64,000 nt of DNA from Ypsolopha sequella (taxonomy: Eukaryota > Arthropoda > Insecta > Lepidoptera > Ypsolophidae). Position 1 is the stretch's first letter. The number at the start of each line of letters is the position of its first letter. This document shows, piece by piece, positions 31,261 through 42,469 of this stretch. The notes below the pieces were generated by a model. The model did no database searches. It saw only the letters and a list, made by a program, of their open reading frames with translations, and was not told the DNA's origin. Both the position numbers and the translations under genes were made by a program. Where the stretch lies: NCBI GenBank assembly GCA_934047225.1, contig OW203984.1, positions 8,317,201 to 8,381,200 on the forward strand, in the 5' to 3' direction.

Positions 31261-31396
31261 ATAAAATACTACATCAGTCTCTACCTATATATAGTGAAGC
31301 TTTTATATAAACAACCGCATAACCGATTTTCGAAATTCATGCGGACGGTTCAAGGTACGTTTACGAATTGTAGGTATATAAGGTGATATTTATTTA

Positions 31397-31614
31397 CACA
31401 GCCAAATTCATACTAAAGACTCGGTAATGGTCTATATCGAGGTTTTTTTGGGAAATTTGAAAATTATTTTTTTCCTGTTCCCTTCAAACGCAAGCCCATC
31501 CCCGAGTAAAATAAAACGGAAAGTCAAAATTTTCTTTTTCAAATTTTGCAAAAAATGTTGTTGATCCGTGATACTGATATCTGACTAAGCCTCCGCTATG
31601 AATTTATCTGTATC
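31397..31614. mobile_element. MITE family CAGCCAAATTCATACT, copy 1
   Basis: ACAGCCAAATTCATACTAAA with GACTCGGTAATGG on the left, and GATACTGATATCTGACTAAG with TATGAATTTATCTGTATC inverted on the right. Relative of 40135-40367; a single end is at 50378-50400. Non-coding, ends decayed. Confidence 0.65.
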
Positions 31615-31619
31615 ATTAT

Positions 31620-33075
31620 GTTAATTTTATCCTGTGACTTTCAGGCGCTGAGTAGAGATGTATGGGTTATACATATATTCACAAAATTTCCGGCGAGGAA
31701 ATTTTCCAAAACAGGTTTTATGTATGACAAAGTTTAGTTGTGCTGGGGCTGAGTGACCAATTAGGTAACACAGCAAAGATAAAGATCTAAAAAAGATGTT
31801 GGGGTTGATTTGGTCAGCAACTTCCGTCACAGGGTAGGTTGTGTATACCTACATATTCAAAGGAGACGGCCAGTTCCCCATAAGCAAAATGCCTTAAGAG
31901 AGTACACAAATATTATTGTGGTCAATGATAAAGAACAAATTCAAAATAAAACGGTTTGACTATCCATTTAAAACGGACACCATCTTTTAATAACTTTTTA
32001 TGATAAATCGTTTTTATTTTGAGGTGATTTTTATATGGCATTGCGAAAATAAACTTCAGCGCGTTTGAAACGTTCATAGTTGTAACAATGTTTCACGATG
32101 ATTCTGATATATTTAAAAGGGTATGCTCGAATGTCAGTCGTAATGTAATCTCTATCAAAATCCAGAAGAAAAGCATGAATCGTGAAATAAAAAGCTGGGA
32201 CTGCCGATTGCGTCACGCATGACTCTTATCAAAGCACGCTGGAAGCGTAGTTTGTGGACTACTTGGTAGATAGCGCGCGCTTTCGTTTCGTTAGGTGTTC
32301 GCTCTCATGACCGTCTGTGACATTAAGTACTGATTTATTTTAATATATATTATGTGTCCGTGTTATTATAAAAGTGAAACTAGCTACGAATAAATCTAAC
32401 AAAAATTATAGTATAAATTGATTTCGTGTACGCGGTTAAGGCCGATTCTGACCATCTCCTTTACATTAATCAAGTACCTATGTCATTGACTCAGCATATT
32501 TATGCAAAAAAGCTTTGCAATTTAGGGAGCCTGTCCTTAAGGACCGTTGCGCGATTATATGCTCTTTCGTGTGACACAAATGTTGCAGAAAGCACCCAAA
32601 TATAATGCTAAAATAAGAAACCTTCAACGAACCCTCCAAAAATATTAAAATGAAAGTTGTCTGCGACATCAGCACTCTAGCGTATTGGGAGATGGGAATA
32701 CTGCATCGGTCTACTTGACACCACCGTCCTCGTAAATTATACTTAGCACTTTGCTCGTGTTATAGCTTGTCCCTAGAGACAACTTACGTCTGTCTTCATG
32801 GCGTCTCGTGTTAGCTAAGCGTTTTATTTTAAAATTTGATGTAAAGGTAGCATTAGGGATAGATGGCACTACATATCGAGGGTATACTGTGAGAACCAGC
32901 TAAGTACAAGTTTTATAGTTTTGAGGATATATATTTTTTTTATTTTGACATTTTCATAGCTTCGATAAATTAGGTACATAATTAGTTGGTTTAAAATGTA
33001 AAAATCTCAGGATCCAAGAGCATAGCATTTAACTTGTTTTATTGCCTCAATTTCGGCTATTCTTTTGCTATTCAG
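31620..33075. other. No recognisable feature
   Basis: Nearly 1.5 kb without a motif, repeat boundary or convincing frame that I can support. Confidence 0.5.
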
Positions 33076-33079
33076 ATTT

Positions 33080-33595
33080 TTTAGTCCACTTTGCTGTGAA
33101 CAAAACAGTTGTCCGTCTGTCCGTCTGTCACGACCCTTTTGCTCGAGCCCTGTGTGAGATATCAAGTTGAAACTGATACCTTACCTCCTACAATAGTCTA
33201 CCCCATGGTGCTGTGAAAAGATCAAACATCTACTCAGCGCAAAAAAAGTTATTGCCCTTTACAGAATCAATTTTATACACTAACCATGAAAACCTATAGC
33301 GTACTTTCAGTAGACTTAGAAACTTAATATTTAGTTCACAGGTAGGTCTTGCAGCACAAGTATAAGAAAAAATCTGAAAGTTACCAATTATTAATTATTT
33401 AGAAAGTTATATTGACCAACTCAGTTAGACCATTTGGGTACATAGAGTTGAAAAGATATGTCAAGTCAATTTGGACATTCATAACTGCAAGTGGAATTAA
33501 TTACCATAATAATTTTAGGTTTCCATACATACTGTGTGGTGGTACAGAACCCTTTCTGCGCGAGTCTGACTCACTGTTGGCCGGTTTTTGTCTTT
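33080..33595 (-). repeat. GGTTCCGTA/GGCCAAGTGCGAG-class element, diverged
   Basis: TGTCCGTCTGTCCGTCTGTC near the start and GGTGGTACAGAACCCTTTCT, GCGCGAGTCTGACTCACTG and TTGGCCGGTTTTTG at the end. The interior is unlike the other copies except for short blocks. Non-coding. Confidence 0.65.
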
Positions 33596-33709
33596 TAAAT
33601 ATCCAAAAATAAAAAAATAAAAAATTATACTGCTATCTTTAAATAAAACTACAGTCTACTGATCATACTAAACAAATACTATCCCATAGAAACATACCCG
33701 TTCAAACGA

Positions 33710-34220
33710 CAGTGGGCAAATTTGTATTGGTGTTGGTCCAAGCGCCCGTCAAGATTAAGATGTATGTTAAATAAAAGGACATAATTATAGTCCTCAAGCA
33801 AGCAGCCCCCTTCAAAATTAAACTACAAGAAAATGTATTCTTATTATTATTAGAGTGCATTACCAACTAGGAATCAATCAAAAACAAATTTAAAAGCACA
33901 AATATTTTTGAAAAAAATCCTCCTGCGACCTCCTGCTTACATGACAGGCGCGCTACCGATTGCGCTACCAAGGTTCGTATCTGGAACGACGAATTTTTGT
34001 AACTTCTTGATATACCAGCTTGTAATGCACATACATTTTGCACTTTACATTTGCAAAAACTTTCGTCGTGGCCCCGTATGAACTGAAGTACGGGAGGTCG
34101 TAAAACATAATTAAGTCATATCTGAAAATCTCTCGGATAGATTTTGATGAGGTTACATAATGTCCTTTCATTTAAAATATGTCTTGATCTTGGCTGGGTT
34201 TGGACCGAATTTGCCCACTG
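33710..34220. mobile_element. Foldback MITE with CAGTGGGCAAATT ends
   Basis: CAGTGGGCAAATTTG at 33710 and AATTTGCCCACTG ending 34220 are inverted termini. The similarity continues inward for ~80 bp (TCAAGATTAAGATGTATGTT / AAATATGTCTTGATCTTGG; AAAAGGACATAATTATAG / ATAATGTCCTTTCA). The 8-bp flanks do not match. The core carries a tRNA-like segment. The CAGTGGGC terminus is hAT-like, but the superfamily is not proven. Confidence 0.65.
33925..33985 (-). other. tRNA-like sequence (degenerate SINE head)
   Basis: On the minus strand: TTGGTAGCGCAATCGGTAGC forms a D-arm/A-box, then a perfectly pairable anticodon arm CCTGT CATGTAA GCAGG (TGT in the anticodon position, but A instead of U33), then GGTCGCAGGAGG in place of a T-arm. 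The B box is destroyed, so this is not a functional tRNA gene. Confidence 0.5.
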
Positions 34221-34576
34221 TCATTTTCTTAACTTGACCGTTAACAGTAAACAATTTGTCTGGTTAAATGACCGGTCGCAGATTTAACGTGTTAACACTT
34301 TAACAGCCATGATGTATGACCAGCAATGTTACGATGTTACGGCCTTTTAGCCGTGTGTTTTATTATTATGGCTTCACCATTTAACGCTGTTAAACGACTC
34401 CAATGCAAATATGTGATGCAAATTCATGGCCGTTTATTTTTTTGTTTGTTTGGTTAAGGAAAATACTTTTTTAGCTAAAAATTAAACCCTTTTTATATTA
34501 GGTGAATTTTTGAACGCAACGCGTAATTACAATTTTAGATTCACATTACCAGATAGTTTAAGAAACTAATATAATT

Positions 34577-34985
34577 TATTTTTTAATGCATGTGCTCGTA
34601 AAGGCCCACTTTTTATGCATCAAAACCGAACAAAAAGTCGATTATTTTGCCCTAGGGCTTTATTATTATTATTTTTTTTTATTTATTTACAATGGTTGGC
34701 TAACCTGCAGCCTTTCCTGTGTACCATAGATGTTATACTTTTTTTTTACACTGTTTAACGGCTCTGGATACAGTCCTTTTGAGCCAATTATAATTTAAAG
34801 TTCACAAGATTATATTTATTTCATTTCCTCACACTATGCATTGAAAAACGTAGTATGATACACGGGCGCAAAAGCAATAAATTACTCGGTTACGTTTAAA
34901 ACACTCGCTACGCTCGTGTTTTAAATCGTCCTCGTAGTTTACTCCTTTTTGCCCTAGTAGCATAAACTACTATTTTCTGCATCTA
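34577..34985 (-). repeat. CGAGCGTAGCGAG palindrome family, copy 2
   Basis: Reverse-complement copy of 5588-6010: TGCTCGTAAAGGCCCACTTT, TCACACTATGCATTGAAAAA, ACACTCGCTACGCTCGTG, then TAGTAGCATAAACTACTA at the end. Non-coding. Confidence 0.8.
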
Positions 34986-35094
34986 CCTATACCTATATAT
35001 ATTATATTCTACATACATACTGACTGTAAAATTTAAACAACTATTTATAAACACTGATCCTTACTTATTTTTAATACGTACTGTGAATTTTACA

Positions 35095-35317
35095 CAACGT
35101 GTAACAGAAAGATGTAACCATATTTGAAGAACTTATCCAGTCAATGGTATAGAACAACTATTACTATGGAGCCAACCCTGAAATCTCAAAAAAAAATCTG
35201 CCCATAACAGTAACATTTTATTTTCGAGATACTGGTTTTGTTCCATAGTAAAAGTTGTTCTATACCATTAACTGAATAAGCTCTTCAAATATGGTTACAC
35301 CTTTCTGTTACACGTTG
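35095..35317 (+). mobile_element. TA-flanked palindromic MITE, copy 3
   Basis: CAACGTGTAACAGAAAGATG at the left, CACCTTTCTGTTACACGTTG at the right, TA after the right end (35318-35319). It is the shortest member: the centre is reduced (CTGCCCATAACAG). Arms remain nearly identical to copies 1 and 4. Confidence 0.9.
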
Positions 35318-35449
35318 TACAAGCTGGTCAATTTTGTGGAATAAGACAAGATCGTGGCAAATGCAAAGTATGAGTAATATTTATATTATGTTATATACCT
35401 ACACAATATGGGCGTCGTTGGAAAGCTAGAAAGACAAGCTACAATTTTA

Positions 35450-35640
35450 AATTAATTAAAAATAATAATATTGTTATATTAAATATTATAATATTAAAAT
35501 AATAATAAAATTATCTGTACTTTATATTTACGATTACATTATAAAAAAAATATTGTTATGGTAATATTTATTATTTATTATTATTGTTTATTTATTTTTT
35601 AATTAATAGTATATTTGTATAGACATATATTTTTTACAGA
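35450..35640. repeat. AT-rich low-complexity stretch
   Basis: Runs of TTATTATT and AATAATA with almost no G or C. No coding or structural signal. Confidence 0.6.
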
Positions 35641-35677
35641 TATGTTATTTTTCTCTGCGCACTTTAGCCTGTACATA

Positions 35678-35993
35678 AAAAAAGACCAATTGCGAGTCAG
35701 ACTCGCGCACGAAGGGTTCCATACCATTATCTATAAAAACGGCAAAAAAAATACGTCTGTTGTATGGGAGCCCCCTTAAATATTTATTTTATTCTGTTTT
35801 TAGTATTTTTTGTTATAGCGGCAACAGAAATACATCATCTGTGAAAATTTCAACTGTCTAACTATCACGGTTAATGAGATACAGCCTGGTGACAGACGGA
35901 CAGACGAACAGACAGACGGACATACAGACGGACAGCGGAGTCTTAGTAATAGGGTTCCGTTGGTTACCCTTTGGGTACAGAACCCTAAAAAAC
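35678..35993 (+). repeat. GGCCAAGTGCGAGTC element, short class, copy 3
   Basis: Begins AAAAGACCAATTGCGAGTC, ends TTTGGGTACAGAACCCTAAA. Very close to 11894-12193. The GACAGACGGACA motif is expanded here to four units near 35895-35935. Non-coding. Confidence 0.85.
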
Positions 35994-35994
35994 A

Positions 35995-36870
35995 ACTTTT
36001 TTTTTCTTTTATACGAACAGAAAATTTAATTTTGTTTTAGAAAAAAGAAAACCGCATTAGATTTTGATATTTATTTCCATAGATGTAGTGAAAATACTGA
36101 ATCTGCGCGAAAACTGTCGGGAAAACAAAAAAGGCTATTAATCTAAGGGCTGCATTTCTAGTAATTTGTTTACTACAGTGTGATTTTGTTAAAGGTTACC
36201 TCCATTACTGTTCTTTTACATTTTGTACAAAGAGAGTTGGACGCTTTGATTTATTAAGTTAATTGAATTCTACTTGAAATCTACTTGTAGTTAGAACCTA
36301 AGACATCCAATTATTATATTTTCTTCTTAACGATAATAAATCAGAGAAAATAAGTTTTATTTTCGTTCTGTGTTACTTAATACTGGAATAATTATTTTTT
36401 GTTTACCTCAATTTTGTTCATGCCACCTGCAAAGATTTCAAAAGTAAAGATAAGCCCTTACTGTACTATGACAGCACCAAAATGTTTCCACCTTTAAATG
36501 GGTGACGCTCACGCGTTTGGAATCAGTGCTCATCTGAACACAGTGATAGTTGGACGCCTTAAGTGCACTTAAAGTTAATAATTTTAAAAACTTTAGTAGT
36601 CTGATCAGTTTGCTGACCGTAGGTATATAGATCGAGCACTCATAAGTGTGCGCGCGTCGGCATTATGTTAACGCACGCATTCAAAAACAATGCAATAGAT
36701 TTAGGGTACCAGGGCTCATCTAAACTTTTGAAATCTTTGGCCACCTGCAGTTAAATTGTAAAACTTTCAGGCCGTAACTATACACTGCACCCACGGGTCA
36801 TGCTACGCTTATTTTGGGGTCACTGAGTGTTTTATTGTATTTAGCTTAAGGCTTTTTGGTGAAATAAATA
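35995..36870. other. No recognisable feature
   Basis: Spacer of mixed composition with no supported gene or repeat. Confidence 0.5.
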
Positions 36871-36871
36871 A

Positions 36872-37289
36872 AAGGTTTTTATTAGATATGAAATTGCCGA
36901 AATTTTCTTACAGATTCATGAGGTTATAATTCCTGTAAATCAATAGCTATTTCAATTATTTCATATTTGTTTGAAAGTTGATTTCAAGGTTTTACATCTA
37001 CGTATTATATTTTGGCATTGTTTTCAGTTGGATTTTAAAAACAAAAACAAAAACAGTTTGTCCTAAATGCCATCCATTTCCATGATTAGATTCGTAATAT
37101 TATTTTACAATTGACACTTTTTAAAAATTAAATTAATGTTGCTGTTAACTTAATGTTGTCTCATTCATACACATAAGAAACTATGTAATTTAGATTTGTC
37201 ATTCCTAAAAAAATGTAAAAATGTTAGTACTGAAATTTAAGTTTCCTTCAAATTCTCTATAGGAAACGGCAATTTCATATGTAAAGACC
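36872..37289 (+). mobile_element. MITE family GGTCTTTACATATGAAATTG, copy 2
   Basis: Left end decayed (GATATGAAATTGCCGAAATT), right end intact (GGCAATTTCATATGTAAAGA then CCC). The same internal blocks as the 12.8- and 55.1-kb copies, plus about 70 extra bases in the left half. Confidence 0.8.
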
Positions 37290-37659
37290 CAGTATGTTTG
37301 ATTTTGATTTTTGATTTGATGCATGATCAAAGTCATGACTTCAGAACATGAGATATGCACAGTGAAACCTGACATACACCAACATTCCTACTTGAACGCA
37401 ATAGTTTGCTCTGAAATCTAATAGTACGTTACCCTTTTCTTTCGAATTTCAGCAAAAGAAAATTGGAAACGTAGAAAACGAATTTTTCAACGTCACACGT
37501 TACACTGAAGTGAGAGAAACAAACAAACGTTCTTATGGAATTTGTTTCTTCATGCAGGTAATTCAGAAAATTGTTTCAAGGTTGAATACTTATTAATATG
37601 AAAGGTAATACGGAATGAAATTCATTAGTTTCATTACTCACCTTTTATAAGGTAAAAAT

Positions 37660-37856
37660 ACAATTTATATACTTACAATTATATAGGTATATACAATTTT
37701 GTTAAAACCAATTTCTTACTTATACTTATACATATTAATACCATGACTTTGTATAACTAATAATTAAGCCAATAGTTTTAATTATAAGTTTTAAATGTAC
37801 CTTTTGTAAAATAAATCCATTCATTCTTTCAATCATCCATTCATTCATTCATTCAC
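37660..37856 (+). repeat. LINE-like 3' end with CATT tail
   Basis: AT-rich sequence ends TTTTGTAAAATAAATCCATT and then (CATT)n at 37819-37855. Looks like a retrotransposon 3' terminus; no ORF. Confidence 0.4.
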
Positions 37857-38131
37857 TACTTGCACAGACATTATCAAATTTTTGTGCCTCCTTGTGCCGT
37901 CAGGAGTACCGCCTTTTTCTACATGCAAAAGATTGAAATAAGATGAAAAGATGCTGTAACCACAGCGCGTGCTAGGCATGCTGAACTATTACCGATGATA
38001 AGTAAACATCTCCGCGTGATCTTTTGATAAAGACATGGTAAATAAATTTAATGTTAATTTTACTTACTGTTTAGGTACCGGCTTTAAGATTCTTAGGATT
38101 ACTATATCTTTGGCGTTACTTTTGTACTTAA

Positions 38132-38649
38132 CCCATTGAGTGCCGATTACGTATATATACGTAGTTCCCATCTAAGCAGGACGCCACCGACTACGTTTAT
38201 ATGCGTAGGGATTCCACACAAGATTGTATGAAACGTGTAACAACTGGCCACCTAAATACAATGATTCTAAGTAGACTGGGCCTCTCAAATAAAACCAGTT
38301 ATTTTATTTATAGTAAATATTTATTAATTTTTAGTGGAAAAGAGCACTATTTGGAAATTTTCTTTTTAAATATATATTTTTGTGATTTTAATAAGTAAAA
38401 CTACGTAATTACTTGGCAAGTGTCTTTACGTTTATTTTTGGCGGGCAAGAAGTCACGAGGTGCAAGAGAGGGTTATAAACAACTTTATTTAGTACGAGTA
38501 CGTTTATGTGCGTAGTTGGCACCCAGTGTATTTTTTTCTTACCTGGTCTCACCAGATACTAGGTATGTGCTGAATACGTATATATGCGTAGAATGCGAAA
38601 TGTATGGTGGCAAACAACTTTGACTTAAAAAACTTCAGCATTCAATGGG
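38132..38649 (+). mobile_element. piggyBac-like MITE with internal 17-bp near-palindromes
   Basis: TTAA at 38128-38131 and 38650-38653 flanks CCCATTGAGTGCC on the left and GCATTCAATGGG on the right. TTAA target duplication plus CCC/GGG termini is the piggyBac signature. Four 17-bp near-palindromes lie inside at 38148 (TACGTATATATACGTAG), 38192, 38499 and 38575, two toward each end. No transposase is encoded (518 bp). Confidence 0.85.
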
Positions 38650-38654
38650 TTAAG

Positions 38655-39088
38655 GGCGATTTTCGATAAGCTCGTGCCTCTTACACTCGTTTGTAGGTAC
38701 TGTAGCGGTGGTACTTTTATTGCTTTGAGCTACAAAAGCTAAGAGGCTTTTAACGGTATGTATTATTCCAGAAGAAGAAAGCTAGGATTTTGGGACGAAA
38801 TTTATTTGTTCGTTTAATCGGGTATTATGTTTTCTAGGATCGTCGGATGTTGATAGTTTTACATCTTTGTGGTAACTACAGGGTGTGATGTTTGTGTTTG
38901 TCTTTAATTTTTAATATTTTTTTACGTTTTGCATCTAGCCTAAACGAGTTCCTTCGAGGTCGATTTTTGGTCAGAAAATATTTTAATAAATAATACTCAG
39001 GGTACATATTTATGGCGTACACCTTAATTTTTATTGAAGATCTAGAGAAGTCAAGATATCAAAGGATCAATTAAGAGCATGGTTTTTT
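38655..39088. other. No recognisable feature
   Basis: AT-rich spacer. Confidence 0.5.
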
Positions 39089-39089
39089 A

Positions 39090-39375
39090 TAATATTACCA
39101 GTCCATTGCCCGCGGCGCCCTCCACGTTTGTTCAATTTTCGGCTTAGGCTTTATTTTATCAATACCTATACATATGTTGACCAGGGTTACTACGATGATA
39201 AAAAAGAAAACTGCACCCAAATCTGTTGAGTGGTTCTCGAGTGAAAACCGAACATACAATATACATACATACAAACAAATAGACAAAAAAATCAAAAAAT
39301 GGTAGTTTTGGCTCCAGTACAATAACTATTAATTTAATAAAAAAAATATAAAACATGTTTAATGTACAGACACGA
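39090..39375 (+). repeat. AACTAGCTTTTGC-type repeat, copy 2
   Basis: TTGCCCGCGGCGCCCTCC near the start, then ACTACGATGATAAAAAAGAA, TTCTCGAGTGAAAACCG, TTTTGGCTCCAGTA and CATGTTTAATGTACAGACAC, in the order found at 29720-29985. Confidence 0.6.
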
Positions 39376-39399
39376 CTTTTTTATCTTCTTTTTATCTAT

Positions 39400-40130
39400 C
39401 TTTAATCTTTTTACAAAAAAAATCACAAATTCGAGTCTCAAACTCTGGACTTGCACATACATTATGAACCCAAAAAGATGACATTAAACTTTTGACCAAT
39501 GTTTTTCCTTGAGTATCTTCAGAAAACAAAAAACGCCTGCCATAGCCACACACACACAAAATAAGTGCGACACTAAAGTGAATGAATGAGATAAAAAATT
39601 ACATTTAATTGCATCTTGAATTGTTAGTTTTAGAGAAATGGTGGTATTTCATATTAGGGATACTATTCCATACTTGGTAACTTTTCTCTACGTAAGGAGA
39701 TTCCGCCATACAAGATGATTTCCTCTGTCATTCTTCCATATTGCCTTATTTTATTGATATCTAAATAAGATTGATCTGACACAATATATCTGGAATTCCC
39801 TGTTGTCCTTTTTTGACACAACGTTTTAGAATTATCCTATATTAGGGATACTTTTCCATATTAAATTTGGTAACATTCCTCTAATTCTTAAAAAGTTAGA
39901 TTAGCTTCTCTAACAATGCAATGTTATGTAGGGTTGTGTTTACAGTGAGTTGATAGGATGAATATTGTAAGTAGGTTTCTACAAAATGCTATAAATTATT
40001 TATAAACAGATAAATTGTTTTTAATGAAGTAATGAAAAGTCCTTCAAAATGTGACTCTTCAATACCTAGTAAATGGGCAATAATTTGGTTTTGCTAGGTG
40101 TAAAATATATCTAGATAAGATGAAATTAAT
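39400..40130. other. No gene; weak internal duplication
   Basis: TATTAGGGATACT.TTCCATA and TTGGTAAC.TT..CT occur twice (39650-39690 and 39838-39880) in the same order, ~190 bp apart. Nothing else recognised. Confidence 0.4.
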
Positions 40131-40134
40131 TGAT

Positions 40135-40367
40135 ACAGCCAAATTTATACTCGATCTTTGGTAAGTGGTCAGTATTATGGATCGATACAATTGTTGCTTA
40201 TTTCGTAAAATAAAATGTGGACGTCCCATAATAATTGATTCGGGGCTGGACTTGCGATTGTAGGGAAAATAAAAATAATACTTACCTAATTTGTGAATTT
40301 CCCGAAAAGGGTCATCAAAACTTGATACTGAGCGTTTACCGAATCTTCAGTATGAATTTGGCTGCAT
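40135..40367. mobile_element. MITE family CAGCCAAATTCATACT, copy 2
   Basis: ACAGCCAAATTTATACTCGA and TTTGGTAAG on the left; TTACCGAATCTTCAGTATGA and ATTTGGCTGCA on the right. The arms are about 30 bp, inverted. Better preserved than 31397-31614. Confidence 0.75.
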
Positions 40368-40684
40368 AAATGAATGCCCGCTTTTATAGTGTGTTGTCCT
40401 ATTCGCACTTGAAATGTTTTTTTTCATATAAAACAAACTGAAAGTACTTACAAATTCTGTATATTTGCTCTTTTTAATCCATTATATCTGGTATCCAATG
40501 AGGTAATCCAATTTAACGTGTCCCGGAATTTTCAGGGCACTTAGTTGATTAGGAAATGAATAAAAATAAATTGAGAAAGTAGTTATGGCATCACGAATGA
40601 AAATAAATAAAGATTTTTCTATAGCTACAGACCGTGAAATATATTTTTTTCTTTAACTAGACTGATAAAAGGCTTTTTGGCGTA

Positions 40685-40831
40685 CAGGTCCTCTAAAAAG
40701 GCCGCTTTGGATGAATCACATTATGATTATGTTGTAATGCCGTCTCTTTTGCACGCATGAAGAAACTCTGACTCTATCCTACATTCAAATCATTTCATGA
40801 TTCATCTAAATTGGCCTTTTTAGATCCCCTG
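40685..40831 (-). mobile_element. 147-bp MITE, copy 2
   Basis: CAGGTCCTCTAAAAAGGCC to TTTTTAGATCCCCTG. Almost identical to the reverse complement of 27174-27320, same length. Confidence 0.85.
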
Positions 40832-40877
40832 ATTTCTAAAAGTCAAAAGTCGCCGATTTTTTTGCCATAGCTCAAAC

Positions 40878-41074
40878 ATGGCTCAGAGCAAAGAGACCCA
40901 AATTAAATTTACTTTCGTAAAATACATGACATGCATGATGTTATGGCTACGTCAGTATTACAATAAACTCCCAGCTGAAGCACAGAAGAAAAAGTTGGCT
41001 GAAGTAACAGCCGCAACCACTGTCTATTCTGAAACGTTGGCTTCTCGAGCAGATGTTTTATTATGGTCGTCCAT
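40878..41074 (+). other. Possible orphan coding fragment
   Basis: An ATG in a fair context (CAAACATGGCTC) opens a frame starting MAQSKETQIKFTFVKYM and including NKLPAEAQKKKLAEVTAATT. It runs into the hexamer-repeat tail of the adjacent LINE, where it continues meaninglessly as SYSYSYS. The composition before that point looks more protein-like than most frames here. I do not recognise it; it may be a host exon or gene fragment cut by the LINE, or chance. Confidence 0.25.
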
Positions 41075-42465
41075 ATCATACTCATACTCATACTCATACT
41101 CATTTATTCATAATTTATCATTACATGTCTAACATTATTATTACATTATTTCAATAGATTATTATTAAATTATTATTACATTATTATAAAATTAAAGTAG
41201 GACAGTAGGTTATATTCTATATTTCAATTATTATATTTCAACACACGGACGTAGTTTCAACAATACAGTTTTTATGTAACATCATCCGATAGGTATTTTT
41301 TTACGGAATAGTATGCTTTTTCTAAAAGAAATGCTTTGACCTTGCTTATAAATGTTCGCAACGTAGGCACTTTTTTAATGTGATCGGGCAGCTTGTTAAA
41401 CAAAGACGGAGCTATGCAGTGCAAGGAGTTACCTGTCTTGCTGAGACGATGCTTAGCGGCATGTAGGTCATTCGGTCTGCGGGAGGGGTAACGACGGTCA
41501 CCAGATTCGAAGTTACGAAATTCGGCAGAGTTCTGCTTTACATATTTCAGCACCTCCAAAATAAATAAACTAGGTACCGTCAGGATACCCAGCTCTATAA
41601 AATAGGGTCGTGCATGCATGTCAACAGGAACTCGTGCGATACGTCGCACTGCACGCTTTTGAATTCTGAACGGTCTATCACAATCCGCAGCCTGTCCCCA
41701 CAGATCTATGCCGTAAGTAAGTAAAGAATGGAAGTATCCGTAGTAGGCAGTAAGCAAGTGTTCTTTAGACAATGTGGGAGACAGTCGCGAGAGACCATAG
41801 TACGCAGAATTCAATTTGGCGCAGAGTGCGTCAATGTGTTCCGACCACTGGAGACCTTCATCGAAGGTGAAACCCACGAAGCGGGCTGACTTAACGACAG
41901 GTAGCGGGATGTCTCCCACCACGAGCGGTACCCGCTGCGCATCGACCGACTGGCGCAGAGTGAACTTTATTATTTGAGTTTTCTCCAAATTCAGTTGCAT
42001 GCCGTTGGCCGTAAACCATCCAGTTAGCTCATTGATAATTGAGACCAGGTTTTTCTTCAGATCGTCATCATCCTTACCTTCTACGAGAGCACATATGTCA
42101 TCGGCATACATAACCATCTTCGCCACTCTCGACACATTAGGAAGATCGTTCATAAGGATGATGAAGATTGTATTACCCACATTGGATCCCTGAGGCACTG
42201 ATCTATCACCCACGATACCAGGCTGCGAAGTCTCACCGTCCACTTCCGTGATCTGCGACCTATCAGCGAGAAATGAATTAAGAAGATCGAGCACTTGACC
42301 GCGAATACCGTAGTGTTCTAACTTTGCAGCGATAAGTTTGTGGTCGACTAGGTCAAACGCACGCGACAGGTCACAGAAGACGCCGGATATATTCCCAATT
42401 TTCAGCCAATGTACATTTAATTCAACCTTCTTCACACAAATATTCTTAGATTGACTTGATTAATT
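41075..42465 (-). mobile_element. 5'-truncated LINE with hexamer-repeat 3' tail
   Basis: The minus strand carries a reverse-transcriptase frame, a ~160-bp AT-rich 3' UTR and a tail of (GAGTAT)n at 41075-41103, instead of poly(A). Homology begins near 42462, right after a stop, within the RT domain, so the endonuclease and the first RT blocks were never copied or were lost. Tails of short tandem repeats are known in CR1/L2-type LINEs; I infer but cannot prove that clade. Confidence 0.75.
41272..42435 (-). CDS. Non-LTR reverse transcriptase, C-terminal part (open frame)
   Basis: 387 codons without interruption; the nominal start is GTG and simply marks the truncation. RT motifs in order: FCDLSRAFD (residues 20-28, first catalytic Asp), HYGIRG (41-46), VPQGS (80-84), YADD (110-113, catalytic pair), NGMQLNLEKTQII (~145) and RFVGFTFDEGLQW (~187). 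The C-terminal region ends with LLEKAYYSVKKYL. In an active element this enzyme primes reverse transcription of the element RNA on nicked chromosomal DNA. Here the endonuclease and RT N-terminus are missing, so it is not autonomous. The absence of stops suggests recent insertion. Jockey/CR1-like by motif pattern. Confidence 0.85.
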   Translation of the reverse strand: MKKVELNVHWLKIGNISGVFCDLSRAFDLVDHKLIAAKLEHYGIRGQVLDLLNSFLADRSQITEVDGETSQPGIVGDRSVPQGSNVGNTIFIILMNDLPNVSRVAKMVMYADDICALVEGKDDDDLKKNLVSIINELTGWFTANGMQLNLEKTQIIKFTLRQSVDAQRVPLVVGDIPLPVVKSARFVGFTFDEGLQWSEHIDALCAKLNSAYYGLSRLSPTLSKEHLLTAYYGYFHSLLTYGIDLWGQAADCDRPFRIQKRAVRRIARVPVDMHARPYFIELGILTVPSLFILEVLKYVKQNSAEFRNFESGDRRYPSRRPNDLHAAKHRLSKTGNSLHCIAPSLFNKLPDHIKKVPTLRTFISKVKAFLLEKAYYSVKKYLSDDVT

Positions 42466-42469
42466 CGTC

